From Balanoglossus misakiensis (lineage: Eukaryota; Hemichordata), in NCBI GenBank assembly GCA_040954595.2, contig CM082588.2, positions 248,001 through 312,000 on the forward strand: 64,000 bases of DNA. The letters are read 5' to 3'. Numbering within the stretch: position 1 is the stretch's first letter; every line of letters begins with the position of its first letter. Below are positions 1 through 10,378 of this stretch, piece by piece. The translations under genes were made by a program, and so were the position numbers. The notes beneath the pieces were generated by a model. It was not told the DNA's origin. It saw only the letters and a list, made by a program, of their open reading frames with translations, and searched no databases.

Positions 1-791
1 TTACTGTGATTTTATTGTCAGTATTTCTTGTCAACGTTTGCATAAAAAAAGAAATTAGTTTTCCCTGAATACCATTTAGGCTTAATTTTAATTCCACTCA
101 AACATGAAAACTGTGTTTCATAGGTACAACTGTACATGTATTAATTTTCTCTTCAAACGATGTACAAGAAGTGAAGACTAGGAAGTCTTTCCCCTGAATA
201 TGAATAAAACCTTATGCTTTCTTTAAAATCAACTTGGTTTCAGTTTGATTAACTCCAATAACACAATGTATTAGATTTTTGTGTCACTACCTGTATAGTA
301 ATAAGTTCACTGTTTTAATGATAGATTTTCAGAAAAATGAGAGCCCTTATGGGATCAGTGGCAAATGAATTGGGTCACTGAAATTTATAACGCGTGCAGT
401 GCAATAAAAACAATTGTAAAATTTTAATATTTACATGGATCTTTTCGGTTATCGGGTAACCGTATTAAAAACCCAGTGTGCAACATTTCCATCACTATGG
501 CAATGAACCGAACCTGATGATATAATTATATTTCCAACCAAAATTTTTCTACAGTACATAGTACATAATATTCCAGGTTGCTTATGCATTGTATACATAG
601 ATATTAATAACAGTTTTACATGAAATATTTATAGACACACAATTCTTTGTGAGGGTCTGTGTGCCACGTGCATGACGTATGAAAGTGTCATTGCGGAAAT
701 ATATGCGCGACTGCCTCATTTGCATATTGATCAGTTTCACTCTCGCTGTGCCCTGCATATTGTTATTCAAAAGCGCAATTTATTTTCGAAA
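1..791. other. upstream intergenic region of the DMT-like gene
   Basis: No convincing coding exon is visible. The sequence is AT-rich up to about 640 and becomes less so just before the first gene. A CACGTG E-box (665-670), a CRE-like TGACGTA at about 673 and an octamer-like ATTTGCAT at about 717 lie within 130 bases of the chosen start codon and could belong to its promoter, but each is short enough to occur by chance. Confidence 0.4.
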
Positions 792-1985
792 ATGGGAGAC
801 GGAAGCGTTGAAAACACCGCGGAAGTAAGTCGTGATGGGCCTGAAATTAACGATGGATCAGCTGCTGCAACAGACGACAACGATTTGGCCTCAAGTGCTC
901 CGAAATCGAGTGGTTTGAAAGAGACATGGCTAACTGTGATGTTGTCGTTATGTGCGGGTGTGTCGTTTGCAGCCGCATCATCATTTCTGACGCTGGCTTG
1001 CAGCAACGATGCACCGTACGATCGTCTCGCTTTTGTCGGACATATGACCCTCCCATTGATCGTTCTCCCACCCTTTATGTCGTCAGCCCAAGTAGATGAG
1101 CTTGGATTGATGGTTAGCGTCGGAATGAAGCGAGAATTTTTCATCGCCAGCGTGTTCTTCTGCTTGCCGCATATGTCGCCGACAGAGACCACCGTGCTCT
1201 TCCATGGTTGGTCGGTTGTTTTCATCATCCTCGTTCGCTGGCTCTACCTGAGAGACATCAAAACATTTCCCTTGTACAGAATCGCTGTCCTTCTAACTGC
1301 GCTCGCAGGAATACACTCACTGTCGTCGTCCTTTGAAGAGGAACTTGACCTTCGCCAACCAAATTCCGGTAGTAAGACCCCTTCGAACGGTAGTCTCCTT
1401 GACAACGCATCACATCAAGATGAAACATTTACGGGAGTTGCATATTCATACCTAATTTGCATATTATTCGCCTTCATCTGTAGTGTCTATCGCGCAGTGG
1501 GACAGAAATACAGTTTCTTCATCATTTACTTCCACGAACTATTCATCATAATCTATTTTGGACTGATAGCAAAGTACATTTTCGAGCCACCGTTTTCAAA
1601 ATGGCGTTTAGAACCCATGCTGGAAACCACCTGTTTTTTCTCTGGTATTGTTTTCTCGGAAACCATCGGACTGTGGTCGTATTTCAGGTGTCTCCACATG
1701 AAACCGGCAGCGAAATACATCGGACTGGTAAATGTCGAGATAGTTGCGATATACTACATCGAAAAGTTCTATATTCCTGGACAAAATAGCACGTCGTACA
1801 GTTTCATCGGGGTGCTCCTTGTATTGCTGGCCTCCCTTCTTGTTGCAGGCGAACGCATTTTAACTTTGCGCCAGAGCCGTAAAGAAGAAGATGAAATCGA
1901 TAGCGACTACCTCGTAGAAAACTCAGAAAATAATACAAACAACGTTATTTCAGGACAAAATTGGCATGTTAACTCAAATTTGTAA
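792..1985 (+). CDS. multi-pass DMT/EamA-like (SLC35G-type) transporter, intronless
   Basis: A single uninterrupted exon encodes 397 residues from the ATG at 792, which has a good Kozak context (aaaATGg). The frame is open to an ATG at 672, but the extra 40 residues look unlike protein, so I prefer 792. An acidic Ser/Ala-rich N-terminus (about 1-42) is followed by roughly eight or nine hydrophobic segments. A polar Asn/Ser-rich loop splits them into two halves, as in drug/metabolite transporter proteins with two EamA repeats. The last segment (GVLLVLLASLLVAGE) and the charged cytoplasmic-type tail (RQSRKEEDEIDSDY) are typical of that superfamily. The substrate cannot be told. The other recognised multi-residue genes here are split, so the lack of introns is notable; a retrocopy origin is possible. 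The stop codon overlaps an AATAAA (1984-1989), too close to be the likely poly(A) signal. Confidence 0.7.
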   Translation: MGDGSVENTAEVSRDGPEINDGSAAATDDNDLASSAPKSSGLKETWLTVMLSLCAGVSFAAASSFLTLACSNDAPYDRLAFVGHMTLPLIVLPPFMSSAQVDELGLMVSVGMKREFFIASVFFCLPHMSPTETTVLFHGWSVVFIILVRWLYLRDIKTFPLYRIAVLLTALAGIHSLSSSFEEELDLRQPNSGSKTPSNGSLLDNASHQDETFTGVAYSYLICILFAFICSVYRAVGQKYSFFIIYFHELFIIIYFGLIAKYIFEPPFSKWRLEPMLETTCFFSGIVFSETIGLWSYFRCLHMKPAAKYIGLVNVEIVAIYYIEKFYIPGQNSTSYSFIGVLLVLLASLLVAGERILTLRQSRKEEDEIDSDYLVENSENNTNNVISGQNWHVNSNL

Positions 1986-3770
1986 TAAATCTAATTTGTA
2001 TAATCATCTGTGTAATTTTTTTTCATTGGTGACATTTTATATCGAGACCACATGCAACTGGTCTCTCACCAATATCAGTAACGTTGACGAACATGTTCAG
2101 TCTTCTCATAATCATGTGAACCAGATGTTACATTGCGGCTGGTGCTTCTTCATCATTAACTTCATTGACATATAACCTTGTATTTGGGTCGTTGTGTTCA
2201 CTCATTTGTCATATTTGAAATATGAAGGGAGTGGAGACTATTGTAAGGGGTAAAAAAAAACAACAGGTGTTCGTATCCTGTCCAACTGTCTCATCAATAT
2301 GTCCTTCTGGTCACCACTAGATCCAGATGTTCTTCATTATTAACATCATTAACATCTGATGAGGTATTTCGTTAGACCATGTATTTGCATTTTCTTCGAT
2401 GTTGAGTAAAGTAGCATTCTTGTTTTCAAAAACCACTAACCACCTGTTGATTGTGTGAGTGAATCTACGTTTATCAAATACCTTACACAAGTGTGACAAC
2501 GCCCAGAAGACAACCCATGATATTGCAGACAACATTTTGGAAGACACAACCTGAGTAGAGTCATTCGTTGGATAAAAAGTCCCTAAAAAGTCCCAAAATA
2601 ATTACCCCAAACTTGCGTTGTTGTTATTTCTGCTGCTTTTTGTCATGTCATATCGACATGACAAAGGTGAGATGACGCACACTGTTTTTTTTTATAGATT
2701 GTATGCGCATTGATACTGTTTTAGAGACACGTTGTGCATTACGGATCTGACTATTTGAACACCAGTGATGAATTTATGTGAGCGTCTCCTGCGTTTCTGT
2801 CTGTGCGCAGGATGAATGGTCGGGATCTGACCCGATAGACATACAGTCCATCAATCATAGATGCGAAAACACGTAGTTAACGCTATAAATGCTGATGGAC
2901 GTGTCAGTTATAAACCTGGTATCTGTATTCAAACAACGTGAAAATAAGGCTATGCAAATTAAAAGAAACAGTCATAAAGTTTGGGAACTTTGGAAAGTTA
3001 ATTTCTGGTGTTTGCAGTGGATAAGATATTAAAATATTTTCCTCGTTTATTTGCATATCTATTCACGTCAAGAGTTAATGACACACTGACGACATAACTC
3101 TTTGGTGTGCATTCATTGTCACTCGATTGGAAGTCTTAATTTAAATATAGACACCAACCACTAGTCATCACACTTGGTGCGACAGTTCACAGTTGCGCAG
3201 CTGAAGAGTATTACAGTCACACACCTATACCAGCAGTGAGCAGCCTTGTTCCAGCGAACTACATACAGGTGAGATGATTGATACATACGGGCAGATATTG
3301 CCTCTCCTAACATGAAATCATTTGGAACATAACGCTTCCTAACCAATCATACACAATTGACATCTTGAAATAATATTTTTGCAACTTTCTGCGTCTACCG
3401 GATTGTTGCATGAGGCACGTTCATCTATTCCCAACCACCAGGCTCAAAAATCATGATGGAGTATCCAATATTTTATTCCTCTAAACAAAGCCAGTCAGTG
3501 TATTAAACACACACCAGTAATTGCTCAGAGGCAAACAGTAATAGCTAACAGACTTGCTCATACCCCTTGCCACATACAATACAAGTTATAAATGGAAACC
3601 GATGTTTCATCATTCACCCAGCCTGGACAAAAGATCCAACCATAGACACTACTAGGATCCGCGGATAATAAATCAAATTTCTAAAGTTGTATTTTAGAAA
3701 AGACTTGAAGTCAAACACTATGAGCATTAATTTCATATGGTTGCAATTGCGTTTCTTTTTTTTCCCTTCC
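1986..3770. other. intergenic region, probable lectin promoter and 5' UTR exon at its right end
   Basis: No coding exon is supported. Near the right end, an AAATATAG TATA-like box (about 3141-3148) is followed after roughly 120 bases by a good splice donor, CATACAG|GTGAGA (donor at 3269). A pyrimidine-rich acceptor ends at 3773, seven bases before the lectin ATG. This suggests a non-coding first exon of about 3170-3268 for the lectin gene. That is inference from splice-site strength only. Confidence 0.35.
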
Positions 3771-3780
3771 CAGCACAAAA

Positions 3781-4999
3781 ATGAAAGTCATCGTAGCATT
3801 GTTTGTTCTGTTCATCGGGGTGTGTGCAGGTAGGACATGACATATTTCATCTTCTATGCAAATATGGTCATTACCCCTTCTGCTTCAGATGTCGAATCAT
3901 GATGCCCATATAAGGTATTACATAGCACACGCGATGTTTCCAAAATGGAAAACAGATAACATGTCGACACATCAACATTTTAAAAAGTTTAATAATCAAC
4001 ATATGTGGTAACCGTCGGGTGTATGGGGGTTATTCGCATATTTGATTACATGGGTGCATACTGCTCTCATCCTGTCCATATGGTTGTCTATGTGCCACTT
4101 AAATGGGAGAAGTAATAAATAATGAATTACAAAGTAGTCATTCCGAATATTCCCCAGGATGGCAGCAGATTACATGATTTCATAAAGTCAAACAGGAGAC
4201 TGGAAAGAACACATCTGTCAAAAGCTACGAGCGGATTCTCTTTCTGTTATACGGGGATGGGTGGGGCGTGGCATGAGGACGTTTTATACTCTTAATATCA
4301 TGGTATATCATTCGCATCAATTAGACATCATCAACAAACGTTTAAAGCTGGAAACTACATAGCCTACCGCTAAAATTAATTAACGATTTTATTTGTTATT
4401 TTTAGGAGCACGGTGTTACTCCGATGGTAAGTTACCAATTTGAAAGTATTCCCAAATTCATGCATGCATCATTGGAAGGAAAATATGTGGGTCCGTGGGT
4501 TTTTACATTTCGATTTTTTTTTTCATTATTTGCTAATAGACCTGCAAGTGAAACTGTAAGAGTTAATAAGTATATATAATATTTTTCTCATTGCAGAAGA
4601 GACATCTCTGTCATGTCAGAACGATCTCTTGACCATTACATGCACGCGTGGCAGGATTGAAGTGGTATCGGCCAATTATGGACGCACAGATGGCTGGAAA
4701 TGTTTCCCTAGTTTGTTCACAAATTGCAGGGCTTCCAACAGCCTCAGTATCGTGTCTGAGGCGTGCAATGGCAAAGATACATGTAATGTTTGGGCCAAGG
4801 ATAATGTTTTCGGAGATCCATGCTTTCTGGTTCCCAAATATTTGGAGGTTGTTTACAAATGTAAGTTGTTTTTGCAAATTAAGAAAGGGCATTTCAGTGT
4901 GCTATTTCAGAATTATTTGTGCTTTACTGAGTGATCAGTTTTAGTAATATTAATAAAATAATATTATAATATCATGTTGCAGGTTATACTCGATGCTAA
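3781..4999 (+). CDS. secreted rhamnose/galactose-binding lectin, single SUEL domain
   Basis: Four exons join in frame, all introns in phase 1: 3781-3829, 4406-4426, 4597-4860 and 4983-4999. The product is 116 residues. Residues 1-17 are a signal peptide (MKVIVALFVLFIGVCAG). The rest is one SUEL-type galactose/rhamnose-binding lectin domain with its two hallmark motifs, ANYGR in the first half and DPC followed by KYLEVVYKC near the end, and a Cys pattern fitting the family's disulphides. Proteins of this family bind L-rhamnose or D-galactose on microbes or eggs. The tiny 21-base second exon and the 17-base last exon are unusual but keep frame and splice consensus. AATAAA at 5191-5196 is the likely poly(A) signal. 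No second lectin domain or accessory domain is present, so cross-linking would need oligomerisation. Confidence 0.9.
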
Positions 5000-5190
5000 T
5001 GATCTGAAGAGCCATGTTAGAAAAACGGCGGAGAAGAAAATAAACGCTCCCAAATGTTTTGCTCTTTTATGGGTTTATTGGTGACGGTGTGGTTTAGCAT
5101 GTGAAAACCTGATTAATCGATCGAACGATTAATTAAAGACGAACTTGAATTCTACACATGATTGCTTGTATGACGTAGCTATACATAATT

Positions 5191-5196
5191 AATAAA
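5191..5196 (+). terminator. poly(A) signal of the SUEL lectin gene
   Basis: A canonical AATAAA lies 192 bases after the lectin stop codon, followed by a TG/T-rich stretch at about 5223-5253 that could be the downstream element. Confidence 0.6.
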
Positions 5197-5259
5197 AGTG
5201 TTGAATGCAGTGAAAGCGAATCACTTTGTGTCATTGTTTCATTTATTTGTGTTGTGGCG

Positions 5260-6272
5260 TGATCAAGCAGATTTAGTAGGCCTATGTTGAAATATTTTTA
5301 CATGTTTTTGAAACTGATGCTTGACCACTGATGCTGTTGAGTTTATTATGACGGGGGGAGAGGGGTGTGGGGGAGAGAGAGAGAGGGGTACGCAATTTAT
5401 GGAAATGGGATACAGAATTTAGGGTAGTTGTCTGCTTGTTGGCCATATATCTGCAACAAATATTCGCAGTGCACTCAAACAACAGTCAAAGAACAGAAAG
5501 CAATAGCCTTTAGAATGGTAACAACAAAATTATCATCTGAATGTCGTTGGGGGCACCGGGCATGCAATTTCAGCAAAGACCAGACGTTACAAATGAAAGT
5601 ACGAATTGAATGAAACTCTTGTAAGTTAAAACATGTTTTAGTTACAAATGAAAGGCTGTGGCAATTTTAGAACTATCCAATGACGCATACATAAAACAGG
5701 AATGTGACCAACGAATCCCAATACATATATCGCTCAAAAGATGACATGCTCTTTTCAGCAGTAACGTATAAACACTTTTTAATCAAATTATCAATCTATC
5801 AAGCATATAGTGACATAGATTAAATGGGGCCTCATACAGAACTAATGTGCAATTTTTCATTATTTTTTTCCCATTTCAGTGTTAATTATCTTTGACTAAT
5901 ATCCTAGCGCAAAAAAGTACCTCGCCATGTCACGTGTACCATTATGACAAAAACTCCAATGATTGATTTTTCCACCACAAGACAACTTATTAAAGAATAA
6001 TAGTAATAATTACAATCATACCTTTATCTATTCAACACACTCGAAAAGACAAAGCATGGTACATACAAAGGTTTTCGAAGTGAGAGACATATCCGGCAAA
6101 TGATTAATTGTTTCTCGTCTATTGTAGTGCCTATCATTCTTAATTCGGGACACCTCTATATCACACACGAACAGACCACTCCGTTCTCCACAAATCTCCG
6201 GATCTCCAACAGTACAAGGTGGATTAGTACATCATTTGCTTCAAATTTTCAGGGCTGTACCTCCAAACAAGT
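5260..6272. other. intergenic, purine-rich low-complexity tract
   Basis: No coding exon is seen. A G/A-rich tract at about 5350-5390 (runs of GGGG and GAGAGA) is simple sequence. A possible 3' splice site (TTTTCAG ending at 6252) lies 20 bases before the ATG of the next gene, suggesting a spliced 5' UTR. Confidence 0.4.
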
Positions 6273-7134
6273 ATGTGGCGAGTATTAGTATCGACGCTTT
6301 TGCTTCAGCTGGTAATTCACTCGGCATATGGTATTGGTAAGTACATTTACGTGTATTTAATAGTTCATACTATACTTCTTCTTGGCTCACTAGATTTTTA
6401 CAGCCCGCAAAATGTGTTTGTGGTGGAGTTTCGAAACTGAAGACATAAAAAACATGCCCGATAAGATATCATATTGTTTTCATTTATTTTGCTTTGTTTT
6501 GTTTTTCCCCACAGCACCTATGATCGGTGTAGATTGCAACAAGAAATTGGTTCAGCGTGCATCAATGCTTGGTAAATGGGAAAAGGTGGGAGGCAGTTGC
6601 TGTGTCAATAGTATTGGTATCTTGAAGGACCACTCTTTGTTAGGGATCAAAGATGACCACCAGGTTTACAGGAAAGAATCACCACATGTTGGCGACTGGG
6701 TGGGGCCCCTTCCCGATAGCTGCTGCGTCAAAGATATCACCGTCATGTCAGATGGAACTTTGCTGGGAGTGTCCACGGAAGGACTGCTGGTGACACGTCC
6801 GGACCCCCGAACGACCACGAACAGCGCTTGGATCGACGTTCTTCACAGCAAGGGAGTAGTGGCCGCAGATGTCCATCCTGACGGAAGAATCTTCGGTGTC
6901 ACCAAGGAAGGTCTTCTGAAGGTCCGTGACGGTCTGGGAGGGACTTGGGCCACTTTCAAGACCGAAGGGCTTGGTGTCAGGGACATCGCCATTCAGAAAA
7001 ATGGTCTCATCTTTGGGATTGGTAAGAAATCCAAGGCTCTTCATGTTCTGGATAGAGAAGGCAAATGGGGCCTAGCTATTCCTGACACCGAGTGCATTGA
7101 GTCTATCGCGTCCGCTTCAAACCTTTCACAATAA
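6273..7134 (+). CDS. secreted tectonin/tachylectin-like beta-propeller protein
   Basis: Two exons, 6273-6336 and 6515-7134, join in phase 1 to give 227 residues. The first exon encodes a signal peptide (MWRVLVSTLLLQLVIHSAYG). The mature part consists of about five degenerate repeats of 35-47 residues, each with a Trp strand, an intervening I or V strand and a G-x-L/I-x-G-[VI] turn: SLLGIK, TLLGVS, RIFGVT and LIFGIG mark successive repeats. This is the pattern of tectonin and tachylectin-2-like lectins, small propellers that bind bacterial lipopolysaccharide or sugars. A paired Cys motif (SCCV) recurs in the first two repeats. An ATG inside the intron (6412) continues into exon 2 but lacks the signal peptide, so the upstream start is preferred. 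AATAAA at 7207-7212 is the likely poly(A) signal. The family assignment is from repeat pattern, not a search. Confidence 0.75.
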
Positions 7135-7206
7135 GATAATACCCCAAAGTTGGAAATGTACGAGGTTTGCGGTGTCCCGCGTCTCTTCATTTATGGCAAA
7201 TGACGG

Positions 7207-7212
7207 AATAAA
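7207..7212 (+). terminator. poly(A) signal of the propeller lectin gene
   Basis: AATAAA about 70 bases after the stop codon, the only canonical signal before the next gene. Confidence 0.55.
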
Positions 7213-7608
7213 AAAATATATTTTAGCGCCACATTATTATAGTCGATAACACTCTTACGCAGAACTGGTGGTGGAAATATTATATAGTTGAAATGCCTTC
7301 ACCAAATTGCTTGTATTTCGGTGAAGATACTATTGGGGCAAATAAAACCACTTTCAGCATTGGATGGATCGTCAGTTTGCATTTATTACCCCCACCTTGA
7401 AAATATACATGAACAAGTACTCTACCATGGTCACTCCACACAAAGTGACCGTGCCCTAGTTTGTTGTTGTTCAATACACTTGACCAAGGTAACAATGACA
7501 TGACATCGATGTTGGAAAAATATAAAGTGTCGTGTGAACAAAACAGAAAGAACTTAAAAGCAGTTCGTGGTTGAGAATTGGCGTCCAAAGCAAGCTTCCA
7601 AAACAGCT

Positions 7609-8412
7609 ATGGCCAAACAATCGCCTATCGCCAGAGAAGCCATTGATGCGATGTACGAAGAGTTTTACAGGGCGTATAACAAGCGAGATTTTGATACGAT
7701 GAGTACGTGTTTAGAAGAAGATAGTATGGTGATGTCACCGGGTACACGCAGCTACTATGGCAAAGACGGTAAGTACATGTTGGTCATGCTACAGAACTCT
7801 TTGTGGTTGCACTCCGACGTACCTTGTCACCTGGAATACCAACATTTCATGGTCCACCAGATTATTTTTTTGTGTACTATGCCATCTCTTGTCTGGCGTT
7901 ACATTCAAAATGGCCTTGCTGTTCTAAATTTAAACCAGAGACTCGCATATTTTCTCTCCGTTTCGTGTTTGTGTTTCCACAAGCTTCAACAAAAGCGTGT
8001 GTAAAAGCGTGTGTTCCATTGAAATGGATAGAGACAGACAGAACACTGCTTTCTCCCTGGCCAAAAATCCCTTCGTTCCCTGGACTTTAAGTCCTTCCTT
8101 TTAGGTGAGAGCCCTCGGACGACAGATTTTTCAGTCTATATACTGGGCCTAACAACATCATTTGTAATTTTTATACATACAGCGATAGTGAAGTATGTAG
8201 AAAAGTCTCGTGAAGAGTGGGGTTCTTGCGTACATATGACGGACGAAATTGGAGAGCTGGACGGTAGTGATGTTCTTTATACCAAGGGGCATTTCATCCT
8301 CTACAACGAAGACGGGATTCAGAAAGGAACCGGCAAAGATTCACACACCTTGAAGAAACGCCAGGACGGAAGCTATTACCTTTACGTCGATTGTTTCATC
8401 GTGGACGAATAA
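7609..8412 (+). CDS. SnoaL/NTF2-like fold protein (DUF4440 type)
   Basis: Two exons, 7609-7768 and 8183-8412, join in phase 1 to give 129 residues with no signal peptide, so the product is probably cytosolic. The N-terminal helices (IDAMYEEFYRAYNKRDFDTMSTCLEEDSMV is the region, residues about 13-42) followed by a SPG turn and beta-strands ending in YYLYVDCFIVDE match the SnoaL-like alpha+beta cone. Such proteins are often single-domain enzymes or ligand binders; the substrate is unknown. The ATG at 7609 follows a purine at -3 and gives the expected family start. A frame opening at 7567 begins with GTG and is not credible in an animal gene. AATAAA at 8597-8602 is the likely poly(A) signal. It overlaps the 3' end of the convergent C1q gene. 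Confidence 0.75.
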
Positions 8413-8840
8413 GCGTTGAGATGGCGCGGCACTGTGGACAACTTTACGTATGATTGTATTGCACTTGCCCTATCATAGTAGAGAAAACACCTATTTTCAT
8501 GTGGACAAAATCAAGGTTTTCTTTGTGTTCCTTCATTGCAGTTTGGAGAGGGAATGGCTCTCCCGTAGACTTGGTTAAAGTTAGTGAGTTAAAGTAAATA
8601 AAAACATAATTTGCAACGGATTCTCGAATGTATTTTTATTCAAGTGTCGTACAGACCTATGTGAAGTTTAGCACTGGCTCACTTCTGGTATTCACTTTTG
8701 GTTAGTGCGGGTAATTCATACTACTAGTATACTAGTATATAAACGCAGCTCGATACATATTAAGTAATGAGACCTGTCTCACCAGGATTTCTAAACGTCT
8801 TGATTAACTCAAATCGTATGCATCGTTTTTGTCTTTGGAC
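8413..8840. other. convergent 3' ends of the SnoaL-like and C1q genes
   Basis: Forward AATAAA (8597-8602) and reverse-strand AATAAA (complement of 8635-8640) lie within 45 bases, so the two transcripts probably overlap tail to tail. An ACTAGTATACTAGT palindrome near 8723-8736 is the only other structure seen. Confidence 0.5.
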
Positions 8841-10096
8841 CTATGACTCGATGTAGTCGGGGTAAAGAAGATGGCCGTTGAAGGTGACGTAATTGTTGCT
8901 GTTTCCATAGAGAGCGAAGTATTCTGAGGGTCCCAGTAGCAGCCACACCTGGTCTTCCAAGTTTAGATGAAGGATGGCGCTCTGCGTCTGCATCACTTTG
9001 CGGTCGCTGGCGTCCGTCGTCATGGCTACAACGGGATCGTCGTTCAGCATCAGTGAGACGCCGATGTACTTGTTGTCGTACGATCGCATGGTGAACGAGA
9101 AAAAGTAGGTGCCCGGGATAGCAGTAACGAAAACGCCCAAGTTTTCATCGAAGGCACCGTCCAGATTGGTCTGGGTGGCGTGAAAGGTCACAACCTGTGG
9201 GTCACTGTGTCCGAGTAACGGTTGAGTACGTATGGCCGAAAATGCACATTTGTGTGCTATTAAAGAAGAAAGAAGAGAATGGGAACATTTGAAATTAGAG
9301 ATAATTATGCGCAGGATTTTGAGTTGAGTTCGGTTTTGAGAGTCATCAAGTCAAAAATGTTCTTTCCGTTAATACTCTGTCAGCTAGTGACAAATTTTTC
9401 TGAAATTCTACAAGCATTGGTATTTTGGTTCCTGGTAGACGCATTCCTCGGTCGTCTTTTCTGCCACCCACCCCTTCAACTTGTGGGCGCACAACAAACG
9501 GGCGAATCATCTGTCCGGGTGACTTTTACTTGAATATATACATGGAAACGTGAATACTCACATAGAAGTGTCAACTCTGTATATTTTTCCTTGATAAGTA
9601 ACTCTTCAGTCTCTGTGAGCGCTCTCTTTTGACGCAACAACTCCGAAAAGCGGCGTCTCCGTTTTAAGTCAGCGTTCGGGCGTGGTACCGGTACTGGTCT
9701 AACACGACGTATCTTATCCCTACTCAGCGACGTAACCCATTCATCAATATTGTCGGTCATATTTGGACGAGAACCTTCATTAGGGCTGCCTAGAGACGGT
9801 CCGCAGTTGTCTATCTTCTGCTCCAGTGTCGCTATAGCTTGGTTCTGTGTGTCGTCGTTTCGAGACATTTGCTCGATAGTCACAAGCGCCCTATCAAGGC
9901 GAGCCTCCAACTCCGCAAACCGTACCACAATCTCATCGACTCGATCGAACGTGGCTTGATCAGGAGACGCTTCTCGGATCTCGTGTGGATGGTTTTGATC
10001 GAAGGTCTCCTCGGCAAATGTGCAAGCTTGATTAGCAAACACCAGAAAAACAAACCATGCTAGTAACTCGCGAGACATTTTGCCTGTTGCTTGCAC
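8841..10096 (-). CDS. secreted coiled-coil C1q-domain protein with furin-like sites
   Basis: Two exons on the minus strand: 10078 (or 10096) to 9562, and 9256 to 8841, phase 1. Starting at the ATG 10078 the product is 310 residues; six more are possible from 10096. Residues 1-22 are a signal peptide. Residues about 44-91 form a coiled coil (heptad-like VDEIVVRFAELEARLDRAL) and replace the collagen stalk of classical C1q proteins. Asn106 (NMT) is a glycosylation sequon. A basic region contains KRRRR (139-143) and a canonical furin site, RQKR (149-152). Residues about 173-310 are the C1q domain: it opens CAFSAIRTQ, carries the family signature F-x5-G-x-Y-x-F-x-F (FVTAIPGTYFFSF) and ends FNGHLLYPDYIES. 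C1q-domain proteins act as trimers in pattern recognition or adhesion. A TATA box sits upstream at 10150-10158. The reverse AATAAA at 8640-8635 is the likely poly(A) signal. Confidence 0.88.
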
Positions 10097-10149
10097 AAAT
10101 TATTCGACCACGTACAGGCAGTCTCAGAACACTGCCGTCTTCTTTCACA

Positions 10150-10158
10150 CTTTTATAG
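10150..10158 (-). promoter_or_regulatory. TATA box of the C1q-domain gene
   Basis: The minus strand reads CTATAAAAG here, 54 to 72 bases upstream of the two candidate ATGs. That would place transcription start near 10125 and leave a short leader. Inducible immune genes often have TATA promoters; that link is inference. Confidence 0.55.
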
Positions 10159-10361
10159 TGGACGGATATTTCGATGGCATTGGAATAAGTACATTCCAAA
10201 GAGAAAAAACAAGCTAATAAATTTTTGTCTCAGGGGCAAGTGTTACCAGAACACCAACCCAGATGGTGAACCATTTGTTTCTCGATATCGTTTAAACACA
10301 TGTGTGTGTGTGGAGCGACTGTGGTTTAATTCACGGTCGCTATAAAGTTTGTCAATGTCAC

Positions 10362-10378
10362 CACGGTCATTGACCGTG
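10362..10378. promoter_or_regulatory. perfect inverted repeat containing GGTCA-T-TGACC
   Basis: Two 8-base arms (CACGGTCA and TGACCGTG) flank one T. The core has the IR-1 layout of nuclear-receptor response elements such as the palindromic ecdysone or FXR type. It lies about 200 bases upstream of the C1q-gene TATA box, and a further CACGGTC half site lies at about 10332. Function is inferred. Confidence 0.35.

Noticed and set aside
9180-9200. Splice acceptor CCCACAG at 9193 for the C1q exon
   Set aside because: It gives the wrong phase. The acceptor after the pyrimidine tract at 9257 restores frame and supplies the expected CAFSA start of the C1q domain.
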